Assembly (NCBI GenBank): GCA_051453625.1
Contig: JBOZIK010000001.1
Coordinates: 242,632,570 to 242,655,709, forward strand
DNA length: 23,140 bases
From: Welwitschia mirabilis
Taxonomy: Eukaryota; Gnetophyta; Gnetopsida; Welwitschiales
Direction: 5' to 3'
Below, piece by piece: positions 1 to 9,326 of the stretch (positions within the stretch are counted from its first letter, which is position 1; each line of letters begins with the position of its first letter). The notes under the pieces are model-generated. The model was not told where the DNA came from. It saw nothing but the letters and a program-made list of their open reading frames with translations, and ran no database searches. The translations under genes were made by a program, and so were the position numbers.

Positions 1-19
1 AACTAAGGTTTTATCTATG

Positions 20-583
20 ACTAAATTAAGGGATATAAAATTATTATAGGACATTAGGGTTTTGTCCAGAAAGAATCAAAGGTTATATATTCATTGTAGT
101 ATGCCATAATTCTATTTAAGAAGGATCTAAAACCTATAGAATAACTATTGAATGCTAATGTTCTATTTGAGACTAAATTAAAACTTATGTAATTATTATA
201 GTGTGTTTATATTATATTAGGATAAAATTAAAGCTTATATAGTTACTATAAGCTATTAATGCTACATCTAGAACTAAACAGAAGCCTATGTAGTTACTAT
301 AAGGCATCAAGGTTTTGTTTAGAGATAAATTAAAGCTTATAGATTTACTCTAGGGGAAGACAAGTCTACCTAGNNNNNNNNNNNNNNNNNNNNNNNNNNN
401 NNNNNNNNNNNNNNNNNNNNNNNNNNNNNNNNNNNNNNNNNNNNNNNNNNNNNNNNNNNNNNNNNNNNNNNNNAAGACAAGTCTACCTAGGACTAAATAA
501 GATCTTATAAATTTATTATACTACATTAGGATTCTATGTGAGATTTATTTAGACAATATGGAGCTAAGATTCTATCATGTGAG
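20..583. repeat. degenerate ~50-bp minisatellite (about 8 units)
   Basis: Consecutive segments of 50-52 bp begin with a variant of ACTAAATTAAAGCTTAT, carry TAGTTACTATAAG-like sequence in the middle, and end in a variant of TTCTATTTGAG or CTACATCTAGA. Unit starts read by eye are about 20, 71, 121, 172, 222, 273, 324 and 491, with a partial unit at 543-583. Units differ from each other at many positions, so this is an old tandem array. It is interrupted by a 100-N gap. No open frame accompanies it. It may be an internal repeat of a transposable element or a stand-alone minisatellite. Confidence 0.75.
374..473. other. assembly gap, 100 N
   Basis: The round size suggests a placeholder rather than a measured length. 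The 17 bases left of the gap (357-373, AAGACAAGTCTACCTAG) recur immediately right of it (474-490). The flanking contigs therefore probably overlap and the true gap may be zero or negative. Confidence 0.9.
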
Positions 584-1559
584 CATTTTAAAAGAAATCC
601 ATTTTTAGTTATTTTATCAAGGGTAACAAAATACATTTTAAGTATTTGTAATTAAGCCAAAAAAATTCTAAGAAAATGCTAGGAGGGGTTCTAAAAATTA
701 GCCAAACATTAGCATCAAAGATATCCTAAAGAGTTAGCTAATAATTTAATTAGAGACTTGCAACAAAGATTAAGAAACTTGGTTTATTTGTTCAAATCAA
801 AATCTCCATAAGAAACTTATATAAAAATAAAGTTTTATAAAGGTAAAATAACATGTCATGATGAATGCTAGGTTTATAAACAATCTTAAATAGTAGTTGC
901 AATTATGGAATTTTAAACAAAAATAATCCTTTGTAATTGAAATAGCTATAAAAAGAGGTTCCACATTATAAAGAATTTGCCAAAGAAGAGTGAGGAAGCT
1001 AACACCAATGCTTGAGCATTACAAAAAGTGCAAGGCTAATAATAAACTATAAGAACAATATTTATAGTAGCTTAACTAATTTTTATAAAAAACTAATTTT
1101 TTGTTATTAAAATTTAAGATCATTTAGAAGAAAAACTAGTTTTATTTTTGTAAGATAATAGTTCTAGTTATATCTTTCTCTTACTAAGGTTTATTAAATA
1201 TTGTACAAATAAAGTAACTAAAGAATAAACTTCTAAAGTTGAAGTATTTAGATGAGAGTAATTACTCAAGTAGATTATTATCCTAGTTTAAGTATAAAAA
1301 TTGATTATACTTTCAACATAAATTATATACTCTAAATTTTCAAAAATATAGTCTGACTTTAAGTATGTTATTTTTAAGTGAGTATGACATCTATGCATCC
1401 TTTACTAAAAAATATTTTTTTTATTTCCACAACTTCATTTGGAGGCTAGACTAAGGGGAAGAAAAAATATAAATGAATCATATAAAAAACAAAACTAGAA
1501 ATGAAAAAATCATTGAAGACATATCACTTATTTTAAGCACAAGTACTAGATAAAGGACG
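584..1559. other. AT-rich intergenic DNA, no recognisable gene
   Basis: No recognisable coding segment, RNA gene or terminal repeat was seen on either strand. The stretch is A/T-rich with short oligo-A and oligo-T runs. It contains no CpG dinucleotide until position 1558. It may be the decayed upstream part of the gypsy element whose RT fragment follows. Confidence 0.6.
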
Positions 1560-1575
1560 AGTAGATGTTCCTAAA

Positions 1576-1619
1576 GAGTTTTGGAAGTTAAAGGAATGAG
1601 TTTTGGAAGTTAAAGGAAT
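1576..1619 (+). repeat. 22-bp tandem duplication
   Basis: The 22-bp unit beginning GAGTTTTGGAAGTTAAAGGA occurs twice head-to-tail (1576-1597 and 1598-1619). It lies just upstream of the RT remnant and adds to the rearrangement of that element. Confidence 0.9.
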
Positions 1620-1686
1620 GTTTTGAAGGAAAAGCTAATTTGATGCTAAAAAGAAAAGTGAAAGATGCTATCAATATAATTAGTGG

Positions 1687-1752
1687 GGCTTAACTAATAC
1701 CTCAAGAATTTTACGAAATTCTTGAGGCTTAATTGATACCTCAAGAATTTTA
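1687..1752 (+). repeat. 27-bp direct repeat, period 39, containing a perfect 12-bp hairpin
   Basis: Two near-identical 27-bp segments (1687-1713 and 1726-1752, two mismatches) share ATACCTCAAGAATTTTA. The spacer completes a perfect inverted repeat: CCTCAAGAATTT at 1700-1711 pairs with AAATTCTTGAGG at 1716-1727 across the 4-nt loop TACG. It sits inside the decayed pol reading frame and so is not a functional gene element. A foldback or replication-slippage event is the simplest origin. Confidence 0.85.
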
Positions 1753-2000
1753 TCAATATTTAGTTACAGAACTAAAAAAAACTGGAACTAAAATTTGTGG
1801 AATTAGTAAAGAGAAGAAAAGTAGATTAACATTGCTACCATGAGGATCCCTATTGCTAGTTGTAAATAAGAAAGATCAATCACTAAGACTCTACATGGAT
1901 TACCATTAATTAACAAAGATAACTATAAAGAATAAATAGTCTTTTCCAAGAATTATTATTCATTAAATCAATTAAAGAGAAGAAATGAAGTAGATCTATC

Positions 2001-2219
2001 ATGCCACTTCTGATAGCTACTTTAGAAGCCAAATTTGATTTGAAACCCAAGTGTAAAGACAAAATTAAAATTTGTGGAAGCAGAATAATATCTTTAGAAA
2101 GATGTGAATTGAATATAGCAAGGAAAAGGGGTGCATCTAGGGTGGAGATCATTTGTACTGGGTCTAAATTTAAGTGTAATTCCATGGTTTCATGTTCACT
2201 TAGGCATGTTTTTGAATAG
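2001..2219 (+). other. unrecognised 72-codon open frame
   Basis: A stop-free frame of 72 codons starts MPLLIATLEAKFDLK and includes KCKDKIKICGSRIISLERC. GC content looks higher than in the flanks. An overlapping minus-strand frame (1910-2185) is also open, so neither strand is clearly coding. No domain is recognised and it does not match the RT palm expected after the upstream remnant. It could be a piece of a different element, or a chance open frame. Confidence 0.25.
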
Positions 2220-3934
2220 TCCTAGATGAATCCCTAGTTCCACTATATTAATTATTCTATTTAATACGTTTTTCAAATATTTATACATGGGCACCCACTC
2301 TAGAATGTGCCACTAGGAAGGAGGGGATAAGAACAAATACATGTCCAATTACATGGCCTTCTTTAAGGATTCTATGATGGCAACAATTAACATGGCTAAC
2401 ATCTTGCCTTTGATGGGCTTAAATGCTAGANNNNNNNNNNNNNNNNNNNNNNNNNNNNNNNNNNNNNNNNNNNNNNNNNNNNNNNNNNNNNNNNNNNNNN
2501 NNNNNNNNNNNNNNNNNNNNNNNNNNNNNNNNNNNNNNNNNNNNNNNNNNNNNNNNNNNNNNNNNNNNNNNNNNNNNNNNNNNNNNNNNNNNNNNNNNNN
2601 NNNNNNNNNNNNNNNNNNNNNNNNNNNNNNNNNNNNNNNNNNNNNNNNNNNNNNNNNNNNNNNNNNNNNNNNNNNNNNNNNNNNNNNNNNNNNNNNNNNN
2701 NNNNNNNNNNNNNNNNNNNNNNNNNNNNNNNNNNNNNNNNNNNNNNNNNNNNNNNNNNNNNNNNNNNNNNNNNNNNNNNNNNNNNNNNNNNNNNNNNNNN
2801 NNNNNNNNNNNNNNNNNNNNNNNNNNNNNNNNNNNNNNNNNNNNNNNNNNNNNNNNNNNNNNNNNNNNNNNNNNNNNNNNNNNNNNNNNNNNNNNNNNNN
2901 NNNNNNNNNNNNNNNNNNNNNNNNNNNNNNNNNNNNNNNNNNNNNNNNNNNNNNNNNNNNNNNNNNNNNNNNNNNNNNNNNNNNNNNNNNNNNNNNNNNN
3001 NNNNNNNNNNNNNNNNNNNNNNNNNNNNNNNNNNNNNNNNNNNNNNNNNNNNNNNNNNNNNNNNNNNNNNNNNNNNNNNNNNNNNNNNNNNNNNNNNNNN
3101 NNNNNNNNNNNNNNNNNNNNNNNNNNNNNNNNNNNNNNNNNNNNNNNNNNNNNNNNNNNNNNNNNNNNNNNNNNNNNNNNNNNNNNNNNNNNNNNTTCAA
3201 ACTCATATGCTCCATAAAATAATGCAACTCCTTTATGCATTCACTGTCATGATATTGCAACTTCATAAAGTAAAAAGATAGCAGGGTGAAAGCTAAAAAT
3301 ATAAAAGGAGATTCCATTGAAGAATAATTTTTAAAGAGCGTTATCAATGCATTCACGATAGTTCATTTTGGTTTATCTTATTTAGGTACAAAAAAAAACA
3401 TATTATTATTTAAGGCATAGAAAACAATTCATCATTTTTGTGATTCACATCATGTATTAATTAAAAATAATCAAAAAGATCTTTACTATTAAAGCATGTA
3501 GATGATGGAATACCCAGCTAAGGCGGGTATGAGTGTGAAACATCAATAACCATCACTATGTTGAGTTGAACCTTCTTTATTGAGTAAGTGCAGATGGTAG
3601 GAGATATGGATGCTAATAAGTTCATGAATTCAAGAATTTGGAAATAGAAAAATCAATAATTAAAAAAGCTATAGAATAATCATGATATCATTGATAATTA
3701 CAACAATACTAACTATGATTATAGATGTGAAATAATAAAGGTCAAAAAGACAAAGAATGTTATGAGCATGGATCTAAAATAGACAATTCCAGTTATAAGC
3801 AAGTGAAGGTGGAATTAGTAGGTAAACAATAGGTAGCATCAATAAGGTTATGCATAGATAGAAAAGTAAGATATATATAGGTTTAAAGAAGTATAACCTT
3901 GATGATAAAAGTAGTATCAATGAGAATAAGTAAG
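2220..3934. other. unassigned DNA around a 765-N gap
   Basis: The short stretch before the gap (2281-2430) is open in one + frame, including MSNYMAFFKDSMMATIN. I cannot place it in a family, and the open frame is lengthened only by the Ns. After the gap (3196-3934) the sequence is A/T-rich with many stops. The part from about 3490 to 3620 is less AT-rich and looks like decayed element-internal DNA. No gene is supported. Confidence 0.5.
2431..3195. other. assembly gap, 765 N
   Basis: Unlike the 100-N gaps, this is not a round number, so it is probably a size estimated from read pairs. Frames that appear open across it are artefacts of the Ns. Confidence 0.95.
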
Positions 3935-5580
3935 TGTAGCACCCTCCTTTTAGGCTTATTAATCTAATGTCCTATTTATGCCTTAATTATAATAGTCTTA
4001 TACTGTGCAGTTTTATTGCATCAATGTTATGCACTAATGTAAATATGTTTAAACTCATAATATGATAAGATTAATTCAAATTTAACAATGTTTATGTTGA
4101 AATTATTATCCTTGCATTATTTTTCTAGATACAATTATTTATGGGGATGCATGATCTTAATTTTTTATTTTATTCTAGCAAAAAAGATGTGTTCATGATA
4201 GTTGGATATATAATTAATTTTTTAATTTAATTTTATTGTATGATAAGATGGCATGGTGATTTTTTAAATTATATGATTCTCTTCTTAAGAATATTTAATA
4301 AAAGATTAGAATAATAGTATTTTAATATAGTATTCAAATTAGATCATACTTAAATGTAAGCATGATGACCTAGGGTAACCCATAGTGTACGACTATTTTT
4401 GAAAGATTTAGTTGTTAATTATTTGAATATGATTTGGACTTAGAAAACTATGATAAGATCTTAAATTTAAGAAATTTATTTCATCTAAATATAAGATTCC
4501 TAAAAAGTATTATAAAGGATAATTATTGAGTCTAATATTTCTTAATAATTAATATTATGTAATCAAAATAATAAATAAAATGAACAAATAAAATATAATT
4601 ATTAATGATGTGGCTACATGCATGAGGATCTCATGCATGCCTTTAAGTTATCAAAGGATTAAAGACAATCGGGCATCATCAACTTAAAAAAATGAATAAA
4701 TTTTTAATATTTAGCTCTAATATTTTGAAAGAAAAAAGAGTCATTTTTAATTCATCTTGGTTAGTCTCAAGAAAAAATATTTATGCAAAAATAGCCTCGA
4801 AAAATTGGGTTAGGTTGGGGAGAAGAAGTAAGTAAAGAGGCGGAATGGGCAAGTGGGAAAAACATGTTAAACACATCTTCATTTTGTGAGTTATCTTCTT
4901 GGATTTTCTTAGGAATTATTTAAATTTTCATTAAAGGGTTGGTTTGAATTTGATTGTTAATATTAAATAATTATAGATAAAATTTCACATAGATTCTATC
5001 TTATAATAAGCAAAAATTTTGTAGAAAACATTTAGAAAAATGTTGTAGAGTTGAATCTGAAAATCACTTTTGTGTTTCATGTTTTACTTTTATGAAAGAA
5101 ATGAAATTATGAACTTAAGACATAATTGAACATCTAACATCTTTGTTATAACCTTAAATCATTATCTTGAACTACGTCAATATTAGTAACATCTAGCTCA
5201 AGTACCTTACAAATTTATTTTCACTTTGTTTGATTAGTTTTGTTGATAAGAATAAATACTGATATCACTATTCTTCAATATAGCATAAATTACAATAATA
5301 AATAATAGAGAGAGTGAAACGGTAGATATCCTAGAAGCTATACCAAAACTAGAAAATATAGCCTTAAGTGAGATCTCTTCTCACCTTATTCATTTAAGCT
5401 CTAATTTGAGCCAAGTTCTATTATACATGTTATGATGTTAGCTTGATCTATTATATTATAAGGATGAATTTTAGCAATCATAAATAAAAATGTTATTAGT
5501 TTTTATAGCTTAGATTGTTAAATTAAGACTTATAATTCATCTATTTTGAGATAAAGATAACTATTTATAGATTTTTTACA
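3935..5580 (+). mobile_element. possible LTR of a gypsy-type retrotransposon
   Basis: The left edge TGTAGCACCC resembles the start of many plant Ty3/gypsy LTRs. The right edge TTTTTTACA at 5572-5580 gives TGTA...TACA termini and a length near 1.65 kb. Right after it, AAAGATCAGAGGC at 5581-5593 is a poor match to the initiator-Met tRNA primer-binding site core TATCAGAGC. The interior is AT-rich with no open frame, as expected of an LTR. Against this, no Gag-like frame follows, no second copy is in the window and no clear target duplication was found. It could alternatively be the 3' LTR of the RT-bearing remnant upstream. Both edges are tentative. Confidence 0.35.
4617..4639. repeat. perfect 10-bp inverted repeat (CATGCATG hairpin)
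   Basis: CATGCATGAG at 4617-4626 and CTCATGCATG at 4630-4639 are perfect reverse complements across the 3-nt loop GAT. Each arm holds a CATGCATG (RY/Sph-type) palindrome. It lies inside the candidate LTR; whether it acts as a regulatory site is unknown. Confidence 0.8.
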
Positions 5581-6071
5581 AAAGATCAGAGGCAAATCTT
5601 TATTTGTTAAGACTCAGAAAAATAAAGCTCCTATCCTTATTGTTGTATAGAATATGTGAGAGGAAGGGGAAAAACCTAAATTAATAAAACAAGAACAAAC
5701 TAAACTAAGCTCTTATCATAAGAAGAAGCATCTAATAATTTGAAAGAAGTCAATATTTAAAACTAAATAACATGAGAAGAGAGACTATATTTTATAAGGA
5801 TTAAAGTAAGAAATGGGAAAAAAAAAAGAATACAAGAAATAGAATACATTTAAATTTCACTTGTATTATGCATATGTAGTATTTATCTATTATATCTTTG
5901 AGTGAATTGTATTCTATATGTCCATAGTACATATTTTCATGCCAATCTTTATGGTTGAAATTTGTCATTTTAACTAGGATTATCTTGATCATTTATTTTT
6001 GGATGGTAATTAGTTGTAACTTTATGAGTTATTCTTGTTAATTTCATTAATTTTCTCATTTTTTAATTAAG
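5581..6071. other. AT-rich DNA, nothing recognised
   Basis: The stretch downstream of the candidate LTR has many stops in all frames and no recognisable Gag motif, RNA gene or terminal repeat. A 63-codon minus-strand frame at 5801-5992 is low-complexity and not supported as a gene. Confidence 0.55.
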
Positions 6072-6355
6072 AAAATACTAAATGAATGAAAATTACAAAG
6101 TGTGATTATGAAAAAGCAATAAAATACTAAATGAATGAAAGCTACAAAGTTTAAGTATGAAAAAGCATACATACTTGAAATCAGAGAAATAAATTAAAGA
6201 AAACTTTAGCACTTTATTAAAAAAATATAATAAAATATACATCAAATAAAATTTAAAGTATGTCAATATTTGATTAAATAATTCATAATTCAAGTGAACT
6301 TAAGTAACAAAATACTAAATGAAAAAAAGCTATAAAATCTAAGTATGAAAAAGAA
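6072..6355 (+). repeat. three copies of a ~47-bp repeat
   Basis: Units at 6072-6118, 6121-6167 and 6309-6355 share AAAATACTAAATGAA at the left and TATGAAAAAG at the right. The first two are adjacent with a 49-bp period; the third lies 188 bp further on, just before the LINE ORF1 remnant. Unit two resembles unit three more closely over the GCTA(C/T)AAA section. Confidence 0.8.
6186..6271 (+). repeat. dispersed ~85-bp direct repeat, copy 1
   Basis: This segment aligns with 8011-8094 with moderate divergence and ends in the exact 18-mer TAAAGTATGTCAATATTT (6254-6271). Together the two copies bracket the LINE ORF1 remnant and the GA microsatellite, 1.8 kb apart and in the same orientation. Confidence 0.7.
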
Positions 6356-7130
6356 TATAGAAATAAGAGATAATGATAGAAGAATTATCGAGTACAAAAT
6401 CTTATGCAGATTCAGTGGGGAAAGTAAATCTCAAAGATTCCTTAACTTAGATTTCGGTTTTAAGCACAAAGGAGATATCATTTGTGTAAAGATGCTCATC
6501 AACTACTCTAAGCATCTAGAGGTGTATTTCAAAAATAGCCTCATTGGCAAACCCTTATGATGGCTTCTGTTCATTGAAAAAGTACATCTATGATGTGATT
6601 AAACATTCCCTGCAAGTTGTAAGATAATCCCTCTCACATAAGGATTATTAAATTTCAATTTTTACTCTAAAGAAAAAATGAACAAGGTTTTAGTAGGAGG
6701 GCCCTATTTTTTTTACCGTAGAGGTTTAGCCTTAACTAAATGATCTGCTTTTATCCTTGACAAACCACCGTTTTTGAAAAGATCCTGATTTGGATATAGC
6801 TGAAAAATCCAAAACTATGATAACTAGATTTCTTTAAGCAACTTGGTGATATGATTAGAGAGTTTGTTAAACTTAACAAGAATATAGATTTAATGGCAAA
6901 AATGACAATGACTAAAATATGTGTTTACATGAAATCGGATAGCTTGAAAGTAAAAAAAAAAAAAACTTATTTTAGATACTATGTGAATGAAATTGGTTGT
7001 TACCCTAGAAATTAAAAATATTCCATTGCCATATTTAAAGTGTGGTAAAATGGACATACAATGGATAAGTACAAGGAAAATATAAAAGTGAAAATAAATT
7101 ACTGGTAAGAAGTTAAGAAAAAAGCTCATA
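6345..7130 (+). pseudogene. plant L1-type LINE ORF1 remnant (DUF4283 + CCHC zinc knuckle)
   Basis: Translated pieces fall in the order of plant LINE ORF1 (Gag-like, RNA-binding) proteins. SLIGKPL is at about 6537-6557. VLVGGPYFFYRRGLALTK is at 6687-6740, followed by TGA at 6741 where the family has W. LGDMIREFVKLNKN is at 6842-6883, and then MAKMTMTKICVYM leads into the position of the (A)RICVE block. A zinc-knuckle-like segment follows: YLKCGKM, a -1 frame change near 7052, then GHTMDKYKENIK. Two of the knuckle cysteines read as Y (7032 and 7070), each one G->A change away. The pieces lie in at least two frames, so the gene is dead. A 14-A run at 6952-6965 may hide a further slip. No endonuclease or RT (ORF2) was found downstream; the element is probably 5' fragmentary. 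The N-terminal part before 6528 is weakly assigned. Confidence 0.75.
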
Positions 7131-7773
7131 ATAGGAAATCATCTTGAGTTCCAAACAATGATCCAATCTCCTAAGAAAGTAAACATGATATTCTATTAAA
7201 GGAAGAACTAAAATAGATGAAAGAAAATAAAACCTAAAATAAATGAAAATTAGCCCAATAGAAAAAGAAGAACACAGAGTGAGTCTACAATGTATCAATT
7301 TGCTCTTTTGAATTAAAACAATCATTTATAATGAAATGGGATAAGAGGAAAAAGATATTTATAACCAAGTTTAGGAGGATGTTTCGGATTCGTTAATAAC
7401 TAGTAGAACTTAAAACCCTAGATAAATGAATAGAAAAATTAGAATGAACAGCAGAAAGATAAACTTGAAAAGGAGACGAAGAAGGATATCTGAGATGATA
7501 CGTAATCTTAACTTTCCTTCTAATAAATTTTCTAAAATTACAGAGGCCTTGATATTAGCTAGAAAAATTTCCACCTTTGGAGTCTTTTGAACACCATTTT
7601 ATTGTAAACTTGTTGGGATTTGCTACTTTTTTAACAAAATTAGATGCAGATATTTGGGACTCTAACTATTAGAGGAATTTTTACCATGCTTAGAAAAATA
7701 GCTTTTAAGATATGTTATATCTTTTCTTGTCTTTTATGCTAATATAATATATTCATTTATCATTTCACCAAGT

Positions 7774-7776
<3 letters not shown>
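7131..7776 (+). other. probable decayed continuation of LINE ORF1, then unassigned DNA
   Basis: Up to about 7330 the sequence is A-rich and lysine/glutamate-biased in the frame following the zinc knuckle, as is common for the C-terminal tail of plant LINE ORF1. Nothing specific is recognisable. From 7330 to 7776 no frame, motif or RNA gene could be assigned. Confidence 0.4.
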
Positions 7777-7849
<73 letters not shown>

Positions 7850-7949
7850 NNNNNNNNNNNNNNNNNNNNNNNNNNNNNNNNNNNNNNNNNNNNNNNNNNN
7901 NNNNNNNNNNNNNNNNNNNNNNNNNNNNNNNNNNNNNNNNNNNNNNNNN

Positions 7950-8010
<61 letters not shown>
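7777..8010. repeat. (GA)n microsatellite interrupted by a 100-N gap
   Basis: Uninterrupted AG repeats run 7777-7849 and 7950-8010 on either side of a 100-N gap (7850-7949). The true array length is unknown. The serine/leucine-repeat peptide readable on the minus strand is a by-product of the repeat. Confidence 0.98.
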
Positions 8011-8013
<3 letters not shown>

Positions 8014-8094
8014 TAAATTAAACAAAAATTTAAAACTTTAGTGCAAGAATAGAATAAAATCTATATTAAAAATAATTAAAGTATGTCAATATTT
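8011..8094 (+). repeat. dispersed ~85-bp direct repeat, copy 2
   Basis: This copy aligns with 6186-6271 from (G)AATAAATTAAA to TAAAGTATGTCAATATTT (8077-8094). The GA microsatellite abuts its left edge exactly, where copy 1 has the short CAGAGAAATAAATT. The microsatellite may therefore have grown from that purine tract. Confidence 0.7.
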
Positions 8095-9107
8095 TCTTGA
8101 ATTTCTGAGTGATCCTTTATGTATTAATATTGGTCCATAATGTACTCTCATTCAATGTTCTATAAGATGATTTCCCACTTTTCATGCTTCTAAAGTAGAC
8201 TCTCAGAGCTAAAGTAACTAAGAGATTTCACTAACGCTTATATGGTGAATGTGATTATGTCATCATGCTTGAGCTTTAATGAATGCTTAACATGATTTCT
8301 CTGCATTAACCATAGATCAAATCTATTATTATTAAAACACACACTAGTGTTATTATTTTCATGCTAGATTCTTAGAGTTATGCCTTATTCCTAGTTCTAC
8401 TTATCTATCAACAACACATTCTTCCATTACAATACTGAATATTTTTGTATTTGTTACAAAAATAGGTTTTACACATGTTTTACTACTTTATCTATTACAT
8501 TTATCCATTAAAGAAAATAATATTAGGACTATACTATAAATGGAAATCTTAGTTATTTATTAGTAAAGTTGGATTTGTCTTCATATAGAATTGTATTTTA
8601 GGACAAAGTTAAATAACTCATAACATTTATAGTGATACAAAGCATAACTATACTAACCATGAATAAAGATAAATTTTAATTTATGCTTGAATTAAAGGAA
8701 ACTTAATCTATGAAAGACAGATTTTATTGTAACTCTTTTTAAAATAGATAATTTTTATAATAAGAGAATGATCAACACCTACTTATCACATTTAAAATAT
8801 ATAGTAATAATGTAGTAAGATAGTTTATATAAACATTATTTATTACATCATGAAATTGTTAAGTGATAATAAAATATAAATTTAATAATTAATTAATGAT
8901 TATTATGAAAAATACATACTATTCTTCAGCCTACAATTTATCTCACTAAATTTATGTTTTACACCTATTTAAGTACTTTTATTTTTAGTTTGTTAAAAGT
9001 GTAAAGCACCATAATGTAAAACATTAGCTAATACAAACAAAAAAATAAATATTAAAAATATTGGTATCCATGTGGGGCTGATAAATTCCATAAATCAACT
9101 TTGTTCT
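8095..9107. other. AT-rich intergenic DNA, nothing recognised
   Basis: No open frame of note, RNA gene, LTR edge or tandem repeat was recognised on either strand. Composition is uniformly A/T-rich. Confidence 0.55.
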
Positions 9108-9273
9108 CCACATTAAACATCTTTTTTGATGTGTTAACTAGTGAGAATTATTATATCTAATGTCCATTTCAAACTACTAACTTAATATGTTAACTAGAGG
9201 AAGTAACCTTATCAGCATCCATATCAAACTTTTTATCTAATGTGTTAATAAAAAAATGATAAAACTTAGAACT
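9108..9273. repeat. diverged ~55-bp tandem repeat, three units
   Basis: Units at 9108-9163, 9164-9218 and 9219-9273 each begin CCA(C/T)(A/T)T(T/C)(A/C)AA. Each carries (A/T)ATGTTAACTAG or a near variant around unit position 20-34. A partial earlier unit may start at CCATGTGG (9068). Units are substantially diverged. Such arrays occur in subterminal regions of DNA transposons and in LTRs; no terminal inverted repeat could be tied to this one. Confidence 0.65.
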
Positions 9274-9302
9274 TATTCGATGTTAGTGGATTGAATCTTT
9301 CT

Positions 9303-9326
9303 ATGTGGACTTCTAGAAATCCACAT
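9303..9326. repeat. 24-bp imperfect palindrome
   Basis: ATGTGGA at 9303-9309 and TCCACAT at 9320-9326 flank the palindrome TTCTAGAA, with only one mismatched pair. It lies just right of the 55-bp tandem repeats. A terminal-repeat or binding-site role is possible but unsupported. Confidence 0.6.

Larger units (their letters stand above)
1560..1985 (+). pseudogene. Ty3/gypsy pol remnant: reverse-transcriptase N-terminal part
   Basis: Read from 1835 in one frame, the sequence gives LLP-stop-GS, then KKDQSLRLYMDYH, a stop, LTKITIKNK, a stop, and SFPRI. This follows the order of the conserved start of plant Ty3/gypsy RT: the SPWGSP-type block, KKDGSLR, (C)IDYRQLNK, TIKN and YPLPRI. Three stops interrupt it. 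TGA at 1841 sits where the family has W, TAA at 1907 where it has Q, and TAG at 1937 where it has Y; the first two are single transitions. Upstream in the same frame is a weak match to the linker before RT (LVTEL at 1760-1774), carrying a 39-bp-period duplication. The YxDD active-site region, RNase H and integrase are not recognisable downstream, so only a short piece survives. The RT family assignment is secure; the lineage within gypsy is not. A gypsy-like LTR start at 3935 on the same strand could be its 3' LTR, which is inference. Confidence 0.82.

Noticed and set aside
20-583. CRISPR-like array
   Set aside because: The units are contiguous and diverged along their whole length, with no constant repeat and variable spacer, in a plant context.
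2341-3356. Several 260-335-codon frames on both strands
   Set aside because: More than three quarters of each is N; the real sequence at either end is short and unrecognised.
5801-6293. Two phenylalanine/leucine-rich minus-strand frames
   Set aside because: Low-complexity translation of A-rich + strand repeats, with no recognised family.
7765-8025. Minus-strand frame encoding a leucine/serine repeat
   Set aside because: It is just the translation of the (GA)n microsatellite and Ns.
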